A stretch of 64,000 bases of DNA from Streptomyces nymphaeiformis (GTDB lineage Bacteria; Actinomycetota; Actinomycetes; Streptomycetales; Streptomycetaceae), in assembly GCF_014203895.1 (NCBI RefSeq), contig NZ_JACHJY010000012.1, positions 231,949 through 295,948 of the forward strand, given 5' to 3'. This document shows positions 13,801-23,080 of the stretch, one piece after another. The translations under genes and the position numbers were made by a program. Under the pieces are notes generated by a model that had not been told where the DNA came from, searched no databases, and worked only from the letters and a program-made list of their open reading frames with translations. How positions within the stretch are numbered: position 1 is the first letter of the stretch; each line of letters opens with the position of its first letter.

Positions 13801-16107
13801 GTGAAGAAGATTGTCGTGGGCATGACTCTCGGGTCGGCGCTCACCGCACTCCTCGCCGCGGGGCTCACCCCCGCCGCCGCGCAGGAGGCCCGGGACGCCG
13901 CCCCGGCGGGTGCGAACGCGCACCGGTCCGACGAGCGGCCCGGACCCCTCACGAAGCAGCGCACCAAGCTGCGCGAGCAGGCGATCGACCTGGTCGCCAA
14001 GGGCAAGGCCAAGGCGAACGCCCAGGGCGTCGTCGAGGTCGCGCCCGGCAAGTACGCCGAGACCGAGACCACCACCGCCACCCGCCAGGAGAAGATCTTC
14101 ACGATCCTCTCCGAGTTCGGCGACCAGGGCTCCGGCAAGCTCGGCACCGTCCCCGGCCCGCTGCACAACCAGATACCCCAGCCGGACCGCAGCACCGACA
14201 ACTCCAACGCCTGGACCTCCGACTTCTCCAAGGCGCACTACGAGGAACTCTTCAACGGCTCCGGCGAGTCCATGAAGACCTTCTACGAGAAGCTGTCCAG
14301 CGGCGCCTACTCCGTCTCCAACACCGTCGAGGACTGGGTCAAGGTCCCCGGCAACGCCTCCACCTACGGCGACAACGCCGTCGAGGACACCGGCGGCTCC
14401 TGGGCCTTCATCCAGGACACCGGCGACGCCTGGTGGAACGCGCAGCTCGCCGCCGGCAAGACGCCGGCCGAGATCGACGCGTACCTCGCCCAGTTCGACG
14501 TCTGGGACCGCAACGACTGGGACCACGACGGCGACTTCAACGAGCCCGACGGCTACATCGACCACTTCCAGGCCGTGCACGCCGGCATGGGCGAGGACGC
14601 GGGCGGCGGCGCGCAGGGCGAGGACGCCATCTGGTCCCACCGCTGGTACGTCAACGGCGACGACTACGGCCTCACCGGCCCCGACGTCTCCGGGGCCCAG
14701 AACAAGGCCGGCGGCGCCCGCATCGGCCAGTCGAAGTACTGGCTCGGCGACTACACCACCGAGGGCGAGAACGGCGGACTCGGCGTCTTCTGCCACGAGT
14801 TCGGCCACGACCTCGGCCTGCCGGACTACTACGACACCGACGGCGGCGAGAACTCCACCGCCTTCTGGACCCTGATGAGCTCCGGCTCCTGGCTCGGCCA
14901 CGGCGCCGCCGCCAACGCCGGCATCGGCACCCACCCGGGCCTCATGGGCGCCGAGGAGAAGCTCTTCCTCGGCTGGCTGGACCACGCCGACGCCCCGCTC
15001 GGCGCCACCGGCTCGTACACCCTGAGCCCGGCCGCCCTCCAGGTCCGCGGCAAGGCGCAGGCCGTCCGCGTCGCGCTCCCGGACAAGACGAGCAGCACCA
15101 CCTACGCCACGCCCACCTCCGGCACGCACGCCTGGTGGACCGGCTCCGCCGACGGCCTCAACCAGTCCCTCACCCGCTCCGTGCCGGCCGCCCCGAAGGT
15201 GACCGTCAAGGCGAGCGCCTGGTACGACATCGAGGCCGACTTCGACTACCTCTTCGCCGAGTACTCCCTCGACGGCGGCGCCACCTGGGCCCGCGCCGGC
15301 GCCTCCGTCTCCGGCTCCTCCGCCGGCAAGTGGACGACGCTGCGCTACTCGTACGACTCCGCCGGCAAGCCGTCCCTCTTCCGCTTCCGCTACCAGAGCG
15401 ACGGCGGCGTGCACTTCGCCGGCGCGTTCCTCGACGACATCACGCTGACCTCCGGCGGGACGACCCTCGCGGCCGACGACGTCGAGCAGGGCGTGGGCGG
15501 CTGGACCGCGCAGGGCCGCTGGAAGATCTCCACCGGCACCGAGACGGCCACGGCCCCGCGGTACTACCTCGTCGAGAACCGCGAGTACGTCGGCGCCGAC
15601 GCGCTCCTCGCCGAGGGCCCGTACCAGTTCAGCAAGGGCATCACCGCCCCGGACTGGGTCGAGTACTTCAGGTTCCAGAACGGCATGCTCGTCTGGTACG
15701 TCGACCGGTCCTTCGACGACAACAACGTCAGCAACCACCCCGGTGGCGGCTCGGCGATGGCCGTCGACGCCCGCCCGGCCCCCTTCAGGTACGCCGACGG
15801 CACCGCGCCCACCAACCGGCGCCAGCCCTTCGACGCGACCTTCGGCCTGGAGGCCACCGACGCGACCTGCCTCCACAAGGAGGTCCTGGTGGGCAAGGGC
15901 GGCAACAAGACGGTCGAGACGCTGGCGGCCTGCGCCCCCTCCGTCCCGGGCATCCCCGTCTTCGACGACACCGACCCGAACGCGTACTACGACACGACGG
16001 CCCCGCAGGCCAGCGTGAAGGTCGCCGGCCACGGCGTGCGCGTCACGGTCACCGGTGACGCCGGTGACGACCTGACGATCAGCGTGGCCAACCCGGCCGC
16101 GCACTGA
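13801..16107 (+). CDS. Secreted M6-family (immune inhibitor A-like) metalloprotease
   Basis: This 768-aa protein has a Sec signal peptide (MKKIVVGMTL..., cleavage near AAAQEA, about residue 28) and a propeptide. The M6 catalytic domain has the zinc site H332-E-F-G-H336 followed by DLGLPDYYD, and WTLMSSGSW provides the Met-turn. A C-terminal beta-sandwich region (about 440-620) with repeated S-W-T-type strands follows, then a short tail. Immune-inhibitor-A proteases in Bacillus cleave host antimicrobial proteins; Streptomyces members are secreted proteases that probably feed on or process extracellular protein. The GTG start has GGAAGG upstream. Monocistronic, with a strong terminator. Confidence 0.93.
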   Translation: MKKIVVGMTLGSALTALLAAGLTPAAAQEARDAAPAGANAHRSDERPGPLTKQRTKLREQAIDLVAKGKAKANAQGVVEVAPGKYAETETTTATRQEKIFTILSEFGDQGSGKLGTVPGPLHNQIPQPDRSTDNSNAWTSDFSKAHYEELFNGSGESMKTFYEKLSSGAYSVSNTVEDWVKVPGNASTYGDNAVEDTGGSWAFIQDTGDAWWNAQLAAGKTPAEIDAYLAQFDVWDRNDWDHDGDFNEPDGYIDHFQAVHAGMGEDAGGGAQGEDAIWSHRWYVNGDDYGLTGPDVSGAQNKAGGARIGQSKYWLGDYTTEGENGGLGVFCHEFGHDLGLPDYYDTDGGENSTAFWTLMSSGSWLGHGAAANAGIGTHPGLMGAEEKLFLGWLDHADAPLGATGSYTLSPAALQVRGKAQAVRVALPDKTSSTTYATPTSGTHAWWTGSADGLNQSLTRSVPAAPKVTVKASAWYDIEADFDYLFAEYSLDGGATWARAGASVSGSSAGKWTTLRYSYDSAGKPSLFRFRYQSDGGVHFAGAFLDDITLTSGGTTLAADDVEQGVGGWTAQGRWKISTGTETATAPRYYLVENREYVGADALLAEGPYQFSKGITAPDWVEYFRFQNGMLVWYVDRSFDDNNVSNHPGGGSAMAVDARPAPFRYADGTAPTNRRQPFDATFGLEATDATCLHKEVLVGKGGNKTVETLAACAPSVPGIPVFDDTDPNAYYDTTAPQASVKVAGHGVRVTVTGDAGDDLTISVANPAAH

Positions 16108-16122
16108 TCCGTACGAAAAGCA

Positions 16123-16169
16123 GCGGGGGCGGTACGGAGGGGCTCGCGCCTTCTCCGTACCGCCCCCGC
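16123..16169. terminator. Bidirectional terminator between protease and otsB genes
   Basis: A perfect 17-bp stem (16123-16139 with 16153-16169) with a 13-nt loop lies between the convergent genes. Confidence 0.85.
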
Positions 16170-16187
16170 GGCGCTTTCCGAGGGGCC

Positions 16188-17030
16188 TCAGCCCTCCCGT
16201 ACCGCCTGCGCCAGTTCCGTCAGGAACTCCACCACGCCCGCCGGGCCCGCCACGGACAGGTCCGCGCGCTCGGCCAGCTCCGGGACCTCCGTGGAGCCGC
16301 TGCACACCAGGACGCCCGGGGTGCCGTCGGAGCGGAGCTTCTCGACCGCCGCGAAGGCCGGCAGGTCGCCCAGGTCGTCGCCCGCGTACAGCACGGACCC
16401 GGCGCCCACCTCCCGTACGTACTCCGCGAGCGCCAGGCCCTTGTCCATGCCCGGCGGCCGCAGCTCCAGGACCATCCGGCCGGGCTCCAGGACGAGGCCG
16501 TGGGCGACGGCCAGGTCGCCGAGGGGACCGCGCAGGGCCTCGAAGGCGCCCTCCGGGTCCTGGGCGCGGCGGGTGTGGACGGCGACCGCTCGGCCCTTCT
16601 CCTCGATCCAGACTCCGGGCCAGGCACCGGCCCGGTCCAGGAAGCCGGGGAGCTCGGCGCGGACGGAGGCGACGCCGGGGTGCGGGGCGGTGGCCTTCAC
16701 GGTGCCGGTGACGGCGTCCCAGCGTTCGGCGCCGTAGTGGCCGAGGACGACGAGGTGCTCCAGGCCGGGGACGCCGGCGAAGCCGCCGTAGCGGACGGCG
16801 ACCCCGGCGGGGCGGCCGGTCACGACGGCGACGGAGGCGACCTGCGGGGCGAGGGCGGCGAGCGCGGGCACGGCGCCGGGGTGGGCGCGGGCCTGCTCGG
16901 GGTCGGGGACGATCTCGGCGAGGGTGCCGTCGAAGTCGAGGGCGACGACGGCGTCCGCCGGGCGCGCGAGGAGCGCGGCCAGACCGTCGTGTCCGGCGGG
17001 TGTGGTCGGGTGCGGAAGGCTGCTGACCAT
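16188..17030 (-). CDS. otsB: Trehalose-6-phosphate phosphatase
   Basis: This 280-aa HAD-superfamily enzyme dephosphorylates trehalose-6-phosphate to trehalose in the cytoplasm. Motif I is ALDFDGTLAEIV (nucleophile Asp), motif II VVTGRPAG, motif III includes KGLAL, and motif IV YAGDDLGDLPAF. The cap region GHYGAERW is typical of OtsB. ATG 17030 was chosen; a GTG at 17048 would add six residues. It is 48 bp downstream of the DUF3263 gene. Confidence 0.93.
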   Translation of the reverse strand: MVSSLPHPTTPAGHDGLAALLARPADAVVALDFDGTLAEIVPDPEQARAHPGAVPALAALAPQVASVAVVTGRPAGVAVRYGGFAGVPGLEHLVVLGHYGAERWDAVTGTVKATAPHPGVASVRAELPGFLDRAGAWPGVWIEEKGRAVAVHTRRAQDPEGAFEALRGPLGDLAVAHGLVLEPGRMVLELRPPGMDKGLALAEYVREVGAGSVLYAGDDLGDLPAFAAVEKLRSDGTPGVLVCSGSTEVPELAERADLSVAGPAGVVEFLTELAQAVREG

Positions 17031-17077
17031 GTTCCCGACCCTACCCACGTACGGGGGTCACGTCAGCGTGGCCGGAG

Positions 17078-17329
17078 TCACCCTTCCCTGCGGCGCTGCT
17101 TCTCCTCGCGGACCCGGCGCAGCCGGTTGACGGTCACCGGGTCGTGGGCCAGGGCGCGCGGGTCGTCGAGGAGGGCGTTGAGGAGCTGGTAGTAGCGGGT
17201 CGGCGAGAGGCCGAGCCGCTCGCGGACGGCCCGCTCCTTGGCGCCGGGGCCGGGCCAGGAGCGGCGCTCGACGGCGAGGAGCGCCTGCTCGCGCTCCCCG
17301 AGTCCACTGCTGTCGGCCTCTTCGGTCAT
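17078..17329 (-). CDS. DUF3263 family protein
   Basis: This 83-aa protein contains LGEREQALLAVERRSWPGPG, KERAVRERLGLSPTRYYQLL and a basic C-terminus, the pattern of the actinobacterial DUF3263 family. Its helix-turn-helix-like core suggests DNA binding, but its function is unknown. It lies between otsB and a sugar-binding lipoprotein gene on the same strand (23 bp from the latter). Confidence 0.88.
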   Translation of the reverse strand: MTEEADSSGLGEREQALLAVERRSWPGPGAKERAVRERLGLSPTRYYQLLNALLDDPRALAHDPVTVNRLRRVREEKQRRREG

Positions 17330-17352
17330 ACGACCAACATACGACCAACCGA

Positions 17353-18624
17353 TTACTCGGCGTTCTCCGCCGCCGTCGCCGCCCGGCCGATCCGGCCGAG
17401 GACGTCGGCGGGCTTCCCCTCGGGGGTGACGGCCTTGCCGATGTTCTGCTTGACGTCCTCGCTGACCTTGGCCCAGGAGGTCTTGCCGACCGGCGGGAGC
17501 TGCGCGTCGGGGAGGACCTTGAGGAAGACGCGCAGGTTGGCGTGGGCGGGGTCGGTCTCCATGCGGGTGGAGGCGGTGACGGTGACCGGCAGGAGGTCGT
17601 TGTCGCCGGCGAACTTCAGGACGTTCTCGTCGCTGAAGACGAAGTTGAGGAAGTCGCCGATCTCCTTGCGGTGGCCGTTCTGCTTGAAGCCCATGATCCA
17701 GTCGGCGACGCCCATGGAGGTCTTGGGCGTGCCGTCGACGCCGGGGAGGGGGACCTGGCCGACCTGGACGCCCTTCTTCGCGGCCTCCTTGAGGAGCGAG
17801 GGGTGGCCGTTGAGCATGCCGACCTCGCCGCTCGCGAAGGCGGCGAAGGCGGCCTTGCGGTTGAGCTTGCCGGGGGCGACGGGGCCGGTGAGGTCCTTGC
17901 CGACGAGGTTCGTGCGGAGCCACTCGAAGGTGCGGATGTTGGCGTCGGAGTCGACGGCGTAGCGGTCGGCCGCGTCGGTCCAGCCGCCGCCTCCGCTGAG
18001 CAGCCACATGAGGGCCTCGGCCTGGGCCTCCTCGGGGCCGAGGGGCAGCGCGAAGGGGGTGGTGACGCCCTTGGCCTTGAGCTTCTCGGCGGCCTCGGCG
18101 AGCTCGTCCCAGGTGGTGGGGGCCTCGGCGCCGGCCTCCTTGAAGAGGTCCTTGTTGTAGAAGAGCGGCCGGGTGGAGGCGACGAACGGCATGCCGTACT
18201 GGGTGCGCTTGTACTCGCCGGCGGCGACGAGCGGGGCCAGGAAGTTGGCCTGGACGCGGATGGAGAGGAGCTCGTCGGCGGCGTAGAGCTGGTCGGCGGC
18301 CGCGTAGTCGGCGTAGGCGCCGATCTGGGCGATGTCGGGGGCCTGGCCGGCCTTGACCATCTCGGCGACCTTGCGGTCGACGTCGTCCCAGGAGATGACC
18401 TGGACCTCGACCTTGACGCCGGGGTGCTTCGCCTCGAAGGCGGCGACGAGGTCGGCCCAGTACTTCTTGGTGGTGTCGCCGCCGGTCAGGTCGTAGTCGG
18501 CGGCGACCAGCTTGAGGGTCACATCGCCGGAGTCGCCGCCCAGGGTGCCGCAGCCGGCGACCGTGGCGGTCAGTCCGAGGGCGGCGGCGGCCGCGGTCAA
18601 TCCAAGGAATCGTCGCCGCTCCAC
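17353..18624 (-). CDS. Sugar ABC transporter substrate-binding lipoprotein
   Basis: This 423-aa extracellular solute-binding protein (family 1) has a Tat-like start ERRRFLG, a hydrophobic h-region and a lipobox VAGC (Cys about 26). It then has the typical pattern VKVEVQVISWDDVDRKVAEM, APDIAQIG and GMPFVASTRPLFYNKDLF. No permease genes are adjacent, so it must share permeases encoded elsewhere, energised perhaps by MsiK (47726). GTG 18624 has AGGTGG upstream; GTG 18636 is an alternative. It is divergent from nagKA across a region with a DasR-type site, suggesting an aminosugar or chito-oligosaccharide ligand. Confidence 0.9.
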   Translation of the reverse strand: MERRRFLGLTAAAAALGLTATVAGCGTLGGDSGDVTLKLVAADYDLTGGDTTKKYWADLVAAFEAKHPGVKVEVQVISWDDVDRKVAEMVKAGQAPDIAQIGAYADYAAADQLYAADELLSIRVQANFLAPLVAAGEYKRTQYGMPFVASTRPLFYNKDLFKEAGAEAPTTWDELAEAAEKLKAKGVTTPFALPLGPEEAQAEALMWLLSGGGGWTDAADRYAVDSDANIRTFEWLRTNLVGKDLTGPVAPGKLNRKAAFAAFASGEVGMLNGHPSLLKEAAKKGVQVGQVPLPGVDGTPKTSMGVADWIMGFKQNGHRKEIGDFLNFVFSDENVLKFAGDNDLLPVTVTASTRMETDPAHANLRVFLKVLPDAQLPPVGKTSWAKVSEDVKQNIGKAVTPEGKPADVLGRIGRAATAAENAE

Positions 18625-18834
18625 GGCTTCATCCACCTTTTGCTCGTCTTTGAGCTGTCGTTTCTTCAGAGTTTCCGCTGCATTGAGCTGCGTGTTTGCT
18701 CTTCTCAGGGCCGTAAGTCTGCCCCGGACGCGGGCATGAGGTCTACACCACTTGGGTATCACTTCCGCAACTGCGACGGGACCATGGCTCCATGGCGGGC
18801 TCCGAATTTGTATCCGTACGCAACAATCCTCGGC

Positions 18835-18850
18835 AGTGGACTAGACCTTT
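18835..18850. promoter_or_regulatory. DasR-responsive element (dre)-like site upstream of nagKA
   Basis: The sequence agtggactagaccttt has the dre core TGGnCTAGACC (published consensus near ACTGGTCTAGACCACT). It lies 29 bp before the nagK start, so bound DasR would block the promoter until glucosamine-6-phosphate releases it. It may also affect the divergent binding-protein gene. Confidence 0.7.
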
Positions 18851-18878
18851 TGGGTCTCCGGGGGACAGACTGTCCTCC

Positions 18879-19829
18879 GTGAGACACGTCATCGCCCTGG
18901 ATGTGGGCGGCACCGGCATGAAGGCCGCCCTCGTCGGGGCGGACGGCACCCTGCTGCACGAGGCCCGCCGCGCCACCGGGCGCGAGCGCGGCCCCGAGGC
19001 CGTGGTGGAGACGATCCTCGGCTTCGCCGAAGAGCTCCGCACCCTCGGCCAGGAGCGGTACGGAGAGCCCGCCGCGGCCGCCGGAGTCGCCGTCCCCGGC
19101 ATCGTCGACGCCGAGAACGGCATCGCCGTCTACGCCGCCAACCTCGGCTGGCGCGACGTTCCCATGCGCGAACTCCTCAGCCGCCGGCTCGACGGCATCC
19201 CCGTCGCCCTCGGCCACGACGTCCGCACCGGCGGCCTCGCCGAAGGCCGCATCGGCGCGGGCAACGGCGCCGACCGCTTCCTCTTCGTGCCCCTCGGCAC
19301 CGGCATCGCCGGAGCCATCGGCATCGGCGACCGCATCGAGGCCGGCGCCCACGGCTACGCCGGCGAGATCGGCCACATCGTCGTCCGCCCCGGCGGCACC
19401 GACTGCGGCTGCGGCCAGCGCGGCTGCCTGGAGCGGTACGCCTCCGCCTCCGCCGTCTCCCTCGCCTGGGCCGAGGCCAGCGGCGATCCCGAAGCCGACG
19501 CCGCCGACTGCGCGAAGGCCGTCGAATCCGGCGACGCCACGGCCGTGAGGGTCTGGCAGGACGCCGTCGACGCCCTCGCCGACGGCCTCGTCACCGCGCT
19601 CACCCTCCTGGACCCGCGCACCCTCATCATCGGTGGCGGGCTCGCCGAGGCCGGGGAAACCTTGTTCACACCACTCCGGGCCGCCGTGGAGGAACGCGTC
19701 ACGTTCCAGAAGCTGCCCGCCATCGTCCCGGCGGCCCTCGGGGACACCGCCGGATGCCTGGGCGCGGGCCTCCTCGCCTGGGACCTGCTCGCCGAACAGC
19801 ACCCCACCGACTCGGAGGTTTCCGCCTGA
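18879..19829 (+). CDS. nagK: ROK-family N-acetylglucosamine kinase
   Basis: This 316-aa ROK kinase has the ATP-binding start ALDVGGTGMKAALVG, the ROK signature with GHDVRTGGLAEGRIG, and the zinc site CGCGQRGCLE (about residues 179-188). The ROK HExGH motif is present as GEIGHIVV. It phosphorylates GlcNAc in the cytoplasm, giving GlcNAc-6-P for NagA, whose gene starts one base before the kinase stop ends (TGATG), so the two are coupled. GTG 18879 was chosen for the conserved RHVIALDVGG start. A dre-like site precedes it. Confidence 0.9.
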   Translation: MRHVIALDVGGTGMKAALVGADGTLLHEARRATGRERGPEAVVETILGFAEELRTLGQERYGEPAAAAGVAVPGIVDAENGIAVYAANLGWRDVPMRELLSRRLDGIPVALGHDVRTGGLAEGRIGAGNGADRFLFVPLGTGIAGAIGIGDRIEAGAHGYAGEIGHIVVRPGGTDCGCGQRGCLERYASASAVSLAWAEASGDPEADAADCAKAVESGDATAVRVWQDAVDALADGLVTALTLLDPRTLIIGGGLAEAGETLFTPLRAAVEERVTFQKLPAIVPAALGDTAGCLGAGLLAWDLLAEQHPTDSEVSA

Positions 19830-20983
19830 TGGCCGATCACAAGGTTCTCGCCGGCGCACACGTCGTGCTGCCCACCGGAACGGTCGAGAACGGACGCGTG
19901 ATCGTCGAAGGCGACCGCATCGCGGGCTCCGCACCCGAGGGCGCCCCCGTCGTCGACCTGAGCGGCCACTGGCTCGTCCCCGGCTTCGTCGACCTGCACA
20001 ACCACGGCGGCGGCGGCGCCTCCTTCACCTCCGGCACCGTCGACGAGGTCCTCAAGGGCGTCCACACCCACCGCCTGCACGGCACCACCACCGTCGTCGC
20101 CTCCTTCGTCACCGGCGACATGGACTTCCTCGGCCGGCGCGCCGGGCTGCTCTCCGAGCTCGCCGAGCAGGGCGAGATCGCCGGCCTCCACTTCGAGGGC
20201 CCGTTCATCTCCCCCTGTCGCAAGGGCGCCCACGACGAGACCCTGCTCCGCGACCCCGACCCGGCCGAGGTCCGCAAGCTGATCGACGCCGCGCGCGGCC
20301 AGGCCAAGATGGTCACCCTCGCCACCGAGCTGCCCGGCGGCATCGACTCCGTGCGCCTCCTCGCCGAGCACGGCGTGATCGCCGCCATCGGCCACACCGA
20401 CGCCACGTACGAGCAGACGCGGGCGGCCATCGACGCGGGCGCCACCGTCGCCACCCACCTCTACAACGCGATGCCCGCCCTCGGGCACCGCGCCCCCGGC
20501 CCGATCGCCGCGCTCCTGGAGGACGAGCGGATCACCGTCGAGCTCATCAACGACGGCACCCACCTCCACCCCGCCGCCCTGGAGCTCGCCTTCCACCACG
20601 CGGGCCCCGAGCGCGTCGCCTTCATCACCGACGCCATGGACGCCGCCGGCTTCGGCGACGGCCGCTACATGCTCGGCCCGCTGGCCGTCGAGGTGAAGGA
20701 CAGCGTCGCCCGCCTCGTCGAGGGCGGCTCCATCGCCGGCTCCACCCTGACCCTGGACCGCGCCTTCAAGCGCGCGGCGACCGTCGACGGCCTCCCCGTC
20801 GAAGCGGTCGTCCAGGCCATCTCCGCCAACCCGGCCCGGCTGCTCGGCATGTACGACCGCGTCGGCTCCCTGGAGCCCGGCAAGGACGCCGACATCGTCG
20901 TCCTCGACGCCGAGTTCGAGCTCAAGGGCGTCATGCGCAAGGGCGAGTGGATCGTGGATCCGCTGGAGAACACGACCGCCTGA
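19829..20983 (+). CDS. nagA: N-acetylglucosamine-6-phosphate deacetylase
   Basis: This 384-aa amidohydrolase has the metal-site pattern VDLHNHGGGGASF, the catalytic region EGPFISP, GHTDATYEQT, THLYNAMPALGHR and TDAMDAAGFGDG. It converts GlcNAc-6-P to GlcN-6-P plus acetate; GlcN-6-P is the DasR effector, so this enzyme generates its own inducer. Translationally coupled to nagK. Confidence 0.95.
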   Translation: MADHKVLAGAHVVLPTGTVENGRVIVEGDRIAGSAPEGAPVVDLSGHWLVPGFVDLHNHGGGGASFTSGTVDEVLKGVHTHRLHGTTTVVASFVTGDMDFLGRRAGLLSELAEQGEIAGLHFEGPFISPCRKGAHDETLLRDPDPAEVRKLIDAARGQAKMVTLATELPGGIDSVRLLAEHGVIAAIGHTDATYEQTRAAIDAGATVATHLYNAMPALGHRAPGPIAALLEDERITVELINDGTHLHPAALELAFHHAGPERVAFITDAMDAAGFGDGRYMLGPLAVEVKDSVARLVEGGSIAGSTLTLDRAFKRAATVDGLPVEAVVQAISANPARLLGMYDRVGSLEPGKDADIVVLDAEFELKGVMRKGEWIVDPLENTTA

Positions 20984-21001
20984 TCAGGTGTCACCCAGGA
21001 G

Positions 21002-21032
21002 GGCGGTTGGCCGTGGGTCTGGGCCAACCGCC
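21002..21032 (+). terminator. Terminator after nagKA
   Basis: An 11-bp perfect stem (ggcggttggcc with its complement at 21022-21032) is followed by gttcgttt. Confidence 0.8.
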
Positions 21033-21110
21033 GTTCGTTTGGCATGATCGGTGCCCGTCGGAGCGCGTGTTCCGCAGGACTTCACAGGGAGTACGGGCGG
21101 TGGACAGGTC

Positions 21111-22031
21111 TTGATCGTCACGGTGACCCTCAACACGGCACTGGACCTGACCTACCGGGTCCCCGCCCTCACCCCGCACGCCTCCCACCGCGTCACGCAG
21201 GTCATCGAGCGGCCCGGCGGCAAGGGCCTCAACGTCGCCCGCGTCCTCGCCGCCCTCGGGCACGAGACGGTCGCCACGGGCTTCGCGGGCGGCGCGACGG
21301 GCGCGACGCTGCGGGACCAGCTGGCGGCCACGCCCGTACGCGACGAACTCGTCGAGACCGCCGGGACCACCCGCCGCACGGTCGCCGTCGTCGACACCGC
21401 GAGCGGGGACACCACCCAGCTCAACGAACCGGGCCCGACCGTCACCGCCGCGGAATGGAACGCCTTCCGCGCCCGCTTCACCGAACTCCTCGACGGAGCA
21501 CGGGCGGTCGCCCTCTGCGGCAGCCTCCCGCCGGGCATCCACGTCGGCGCGTACGCGGAACTGATCCGCCTGGCCCGGACGGCCGGCGTTCCGGTCCTCC
21601 TCGACACCAGCGGCGAACCGCTGCGCCGGGGCATCGCCGCCCGCCCCGACCTGGTCAAGCCGAACGCCGACGAACTCGCCCAGCTGACCGGCGCCCGCGA
21701 ACCCCACCGGGCCACCCGCGACGCCCGCCGCCGGGGCGCCCGCGCGGTCGTCTCCTCGCTCGGCCCCGAGGGCATGCTCGCCGCCACCCCCGAGGGCCTG
21801 TGGCGCGCGACCCCGCCCGCCGCGGTCAAGGGCAACCCCACGGGCGCGGGCGACTCGGCCGTCGCCGGCCTCCTCTCGGGCCTGGTCGACGACGCCCCCT
21901 GGCCCGAACGCCTCACCCGCGCGGTCGCCCTCTCGGCGGCGACGGTCCTCTCCCCGGTGGCCGGCGAGTTCGACGCGCCGGCGTACGAGGAGCTGCTGAC
22001 GCGGGTGACGGTGACGGCGGAGACCCCCTGA
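21111..22031 (+). CDS. PfkB-family hexose (phospho)kinase, 1-phosphofructokinase-like
   Basis: This 306-aa ribokinase-type enzyme has RPGGKGLNVARVLAALG near the N-terminus (substrate/Pfk signature), ALCGSLPPG, KPNADEL and the C-terminal signature NPTGAGDSAVAGLL with the catalytic Asp in GAGD. The family covers 1-phosphofructokinase and tagatose-6-phosphate kinase; the location after nagA suggests a role in aminosugar or related hexose-phosphate metabolism. The likely start is TTG 21111, immediately before the conserved IVTVTLNTALD; GTG 21051 would add 20 uncharacteristic residues. It ends 4 bp from the convergent gene. Confidence 0.88.
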   Translation: MIVTVTLNTALDLTYRVPALTPHASHRVTQVIERPGGKGLNVARVLAALGHETVATGFAGGATGATLRDQLAATPVRDELVETAGTTRRTVAVVDTASGDTTQLNEPGPTVTAAEWNAFRARFTELLDGARAVALCGSLPPGIHVGAYAELIRLARTAGVPVLLDTSGEPLRRGIAARPDLVKPNADELAQLTGAREPHRATRDARRRGARAVVSSLGPEGMLAATPEGLWRATPPAAVKGNPTGAGDSAVAGLLSGLVDDAPWPERLTRAVALSAATVLSPVAGEFDAPAYEELLTRVTVTAETP

Positions 22032-22035
22032 GGGG

Positions 22036-23007
22036 TCAGCCCTTCCCGGTGTGACCGGCCTCCAGGTAGACCTGGTCGAGGATCGCCTCGCAGGAGTCGC
22101 CCGCCTCGCAGGAGATCTTGAGCGCGTTCGATCCCTTGTTCAGGTTCACGTAGGAGTAGGTGTAGGTCCAGCCCTTCTCCCAGTCGCCCTCCGGGGCCTT
22201 CGCGAAGTTCCCCATGTTGATCTCGCGCGGCGCCTCGCCGTTGACCGTCAGGGACGTCTTCGCGTCCTTGCCGGGCACGCTGTACGTGATGCGGAGCGTG
22301 TACTCGCCGGTGTTCGGCACGTCGACCGACCAGCTCGCCGAGCTGCCCTCGCCGGTCAGGGTCACGTAGGCGCCGTTCGTGCCCTTCGCACCCTTGATGC
22401 CGGTCCCCGTGGTGGCCGCGCCGCCCAGCGTCAGCGTCGCCGCGTCCTGCTTGGGGAGCTCCTCCGGGGTCTTCTCGGCGCTCGGTTCGGTGCTCGGGGT
22501 CTCCGAGACCTGGGACGGCGCGGTCGACGGGGTGTTCCCGCCGGCCTTGTCGTCCTTCTTGTCCTTCTCGTTGCCCGAGTTGGAGATCACCGCGGCCGCG
22601 ATGCCGATCACGACGACCGCCACCACGGCGACCGCGCCGACCAGCAGGCCCTTCGTGTTGGGGCCGCGACCGGAGCCGCCGCCGCGCTGGGCCGGGATCG
22701 CCCGGGTCTGCGGCTGCGCGCCGTACGTCTCGGGCGCCGCGTACTGCGCCTGCGGCTGGCCGTACGCGGCCTGCTGCTGCGGCGGCACGTACGGCTGCTG
22801 CTGGTGGTGGCCGTACTTGCGCTCGCCGACGGTCCTGACCTGGTTGTACGAGGTCCGGGGCACGCCCGGCTGAGCGGGGGCGGGGCCGGGGTAGCCGTAG
22901 CCGCCGCCCTGCGGGGGCCGGGCGCCTGCCGCCTGGCCGTCCTCGTAGAGGTAGCCGAACGGATCGTCGTCCTCGGGCGTGTTCGCGCCCTCGTTACCGG
23001 CAGCCAT
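22036..23007 (-). CDS. Membrane-anchored protein with C-terminal CBM35-like domain
   Basis: This 323-aa protein has a Pro/Gln/Tyr-rich cytoplasmic N-terminal half (about 1-115), one membrane span (LLVGAVAVVAVVVIGIAAAV), and a Ser/Thr/Pro/Glu linker. An extracellular beta-sandwich domain (about 200-320) follows, with GSSASWSVDVPNTGEYTLRI and LDQVYLEAG, resembling CBM35/DUF carbohydrate-binding modules. It may bind cell-wall or extracellular glycans. ATG 23007 has GGAGAGG 9 nt upstream. It follows cdgB on the same strand. Confidence 0.82.
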   Translation of the reverse strand: MAAGNEGANTPEDDDPFGYLYEDGQAAGARPPQGGGYGYPGPAPAQPGVPRTSYNQVRTVGERKYGHHQQQPYVPPQQQAAYGQPQAQYAAPETYGAQPQTRAIPAQRGGGSGRGPNTKGLLVGAVAVVAVVVIGIAAAVISNSGNEKDKKDDKAGGNTPSTAPSQVSETPSTEPSAEKTPEELPKQDAATLTLGGAATTGTGIKGAKGTNGAYVTLTGEGSSASWSVDVPNTGEYTLRITYSVPGKDAKTSLTVNGEAPREINMGNFAKAPEGDWEKGWTYTYSYVNLNKGSNALKISCEAGDSCEAILDQVYLEAGHTGKG

Positions 23008-23080
23008 CCGGGTCATCCTCTCCATGCTCGCCAGCCGTCGCCGACCGGCCGAGCCTACCCCGAACGGGCGAGCGCGCGAC

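Noticed and set aside
12739..16305. A 1,188-codon minus-strand frame
   Set aside because: It is antisense to the oxidoreductase and the M6 protease; its Gly/Val/Arg-rich translation is an artefact of third-position GC bias.
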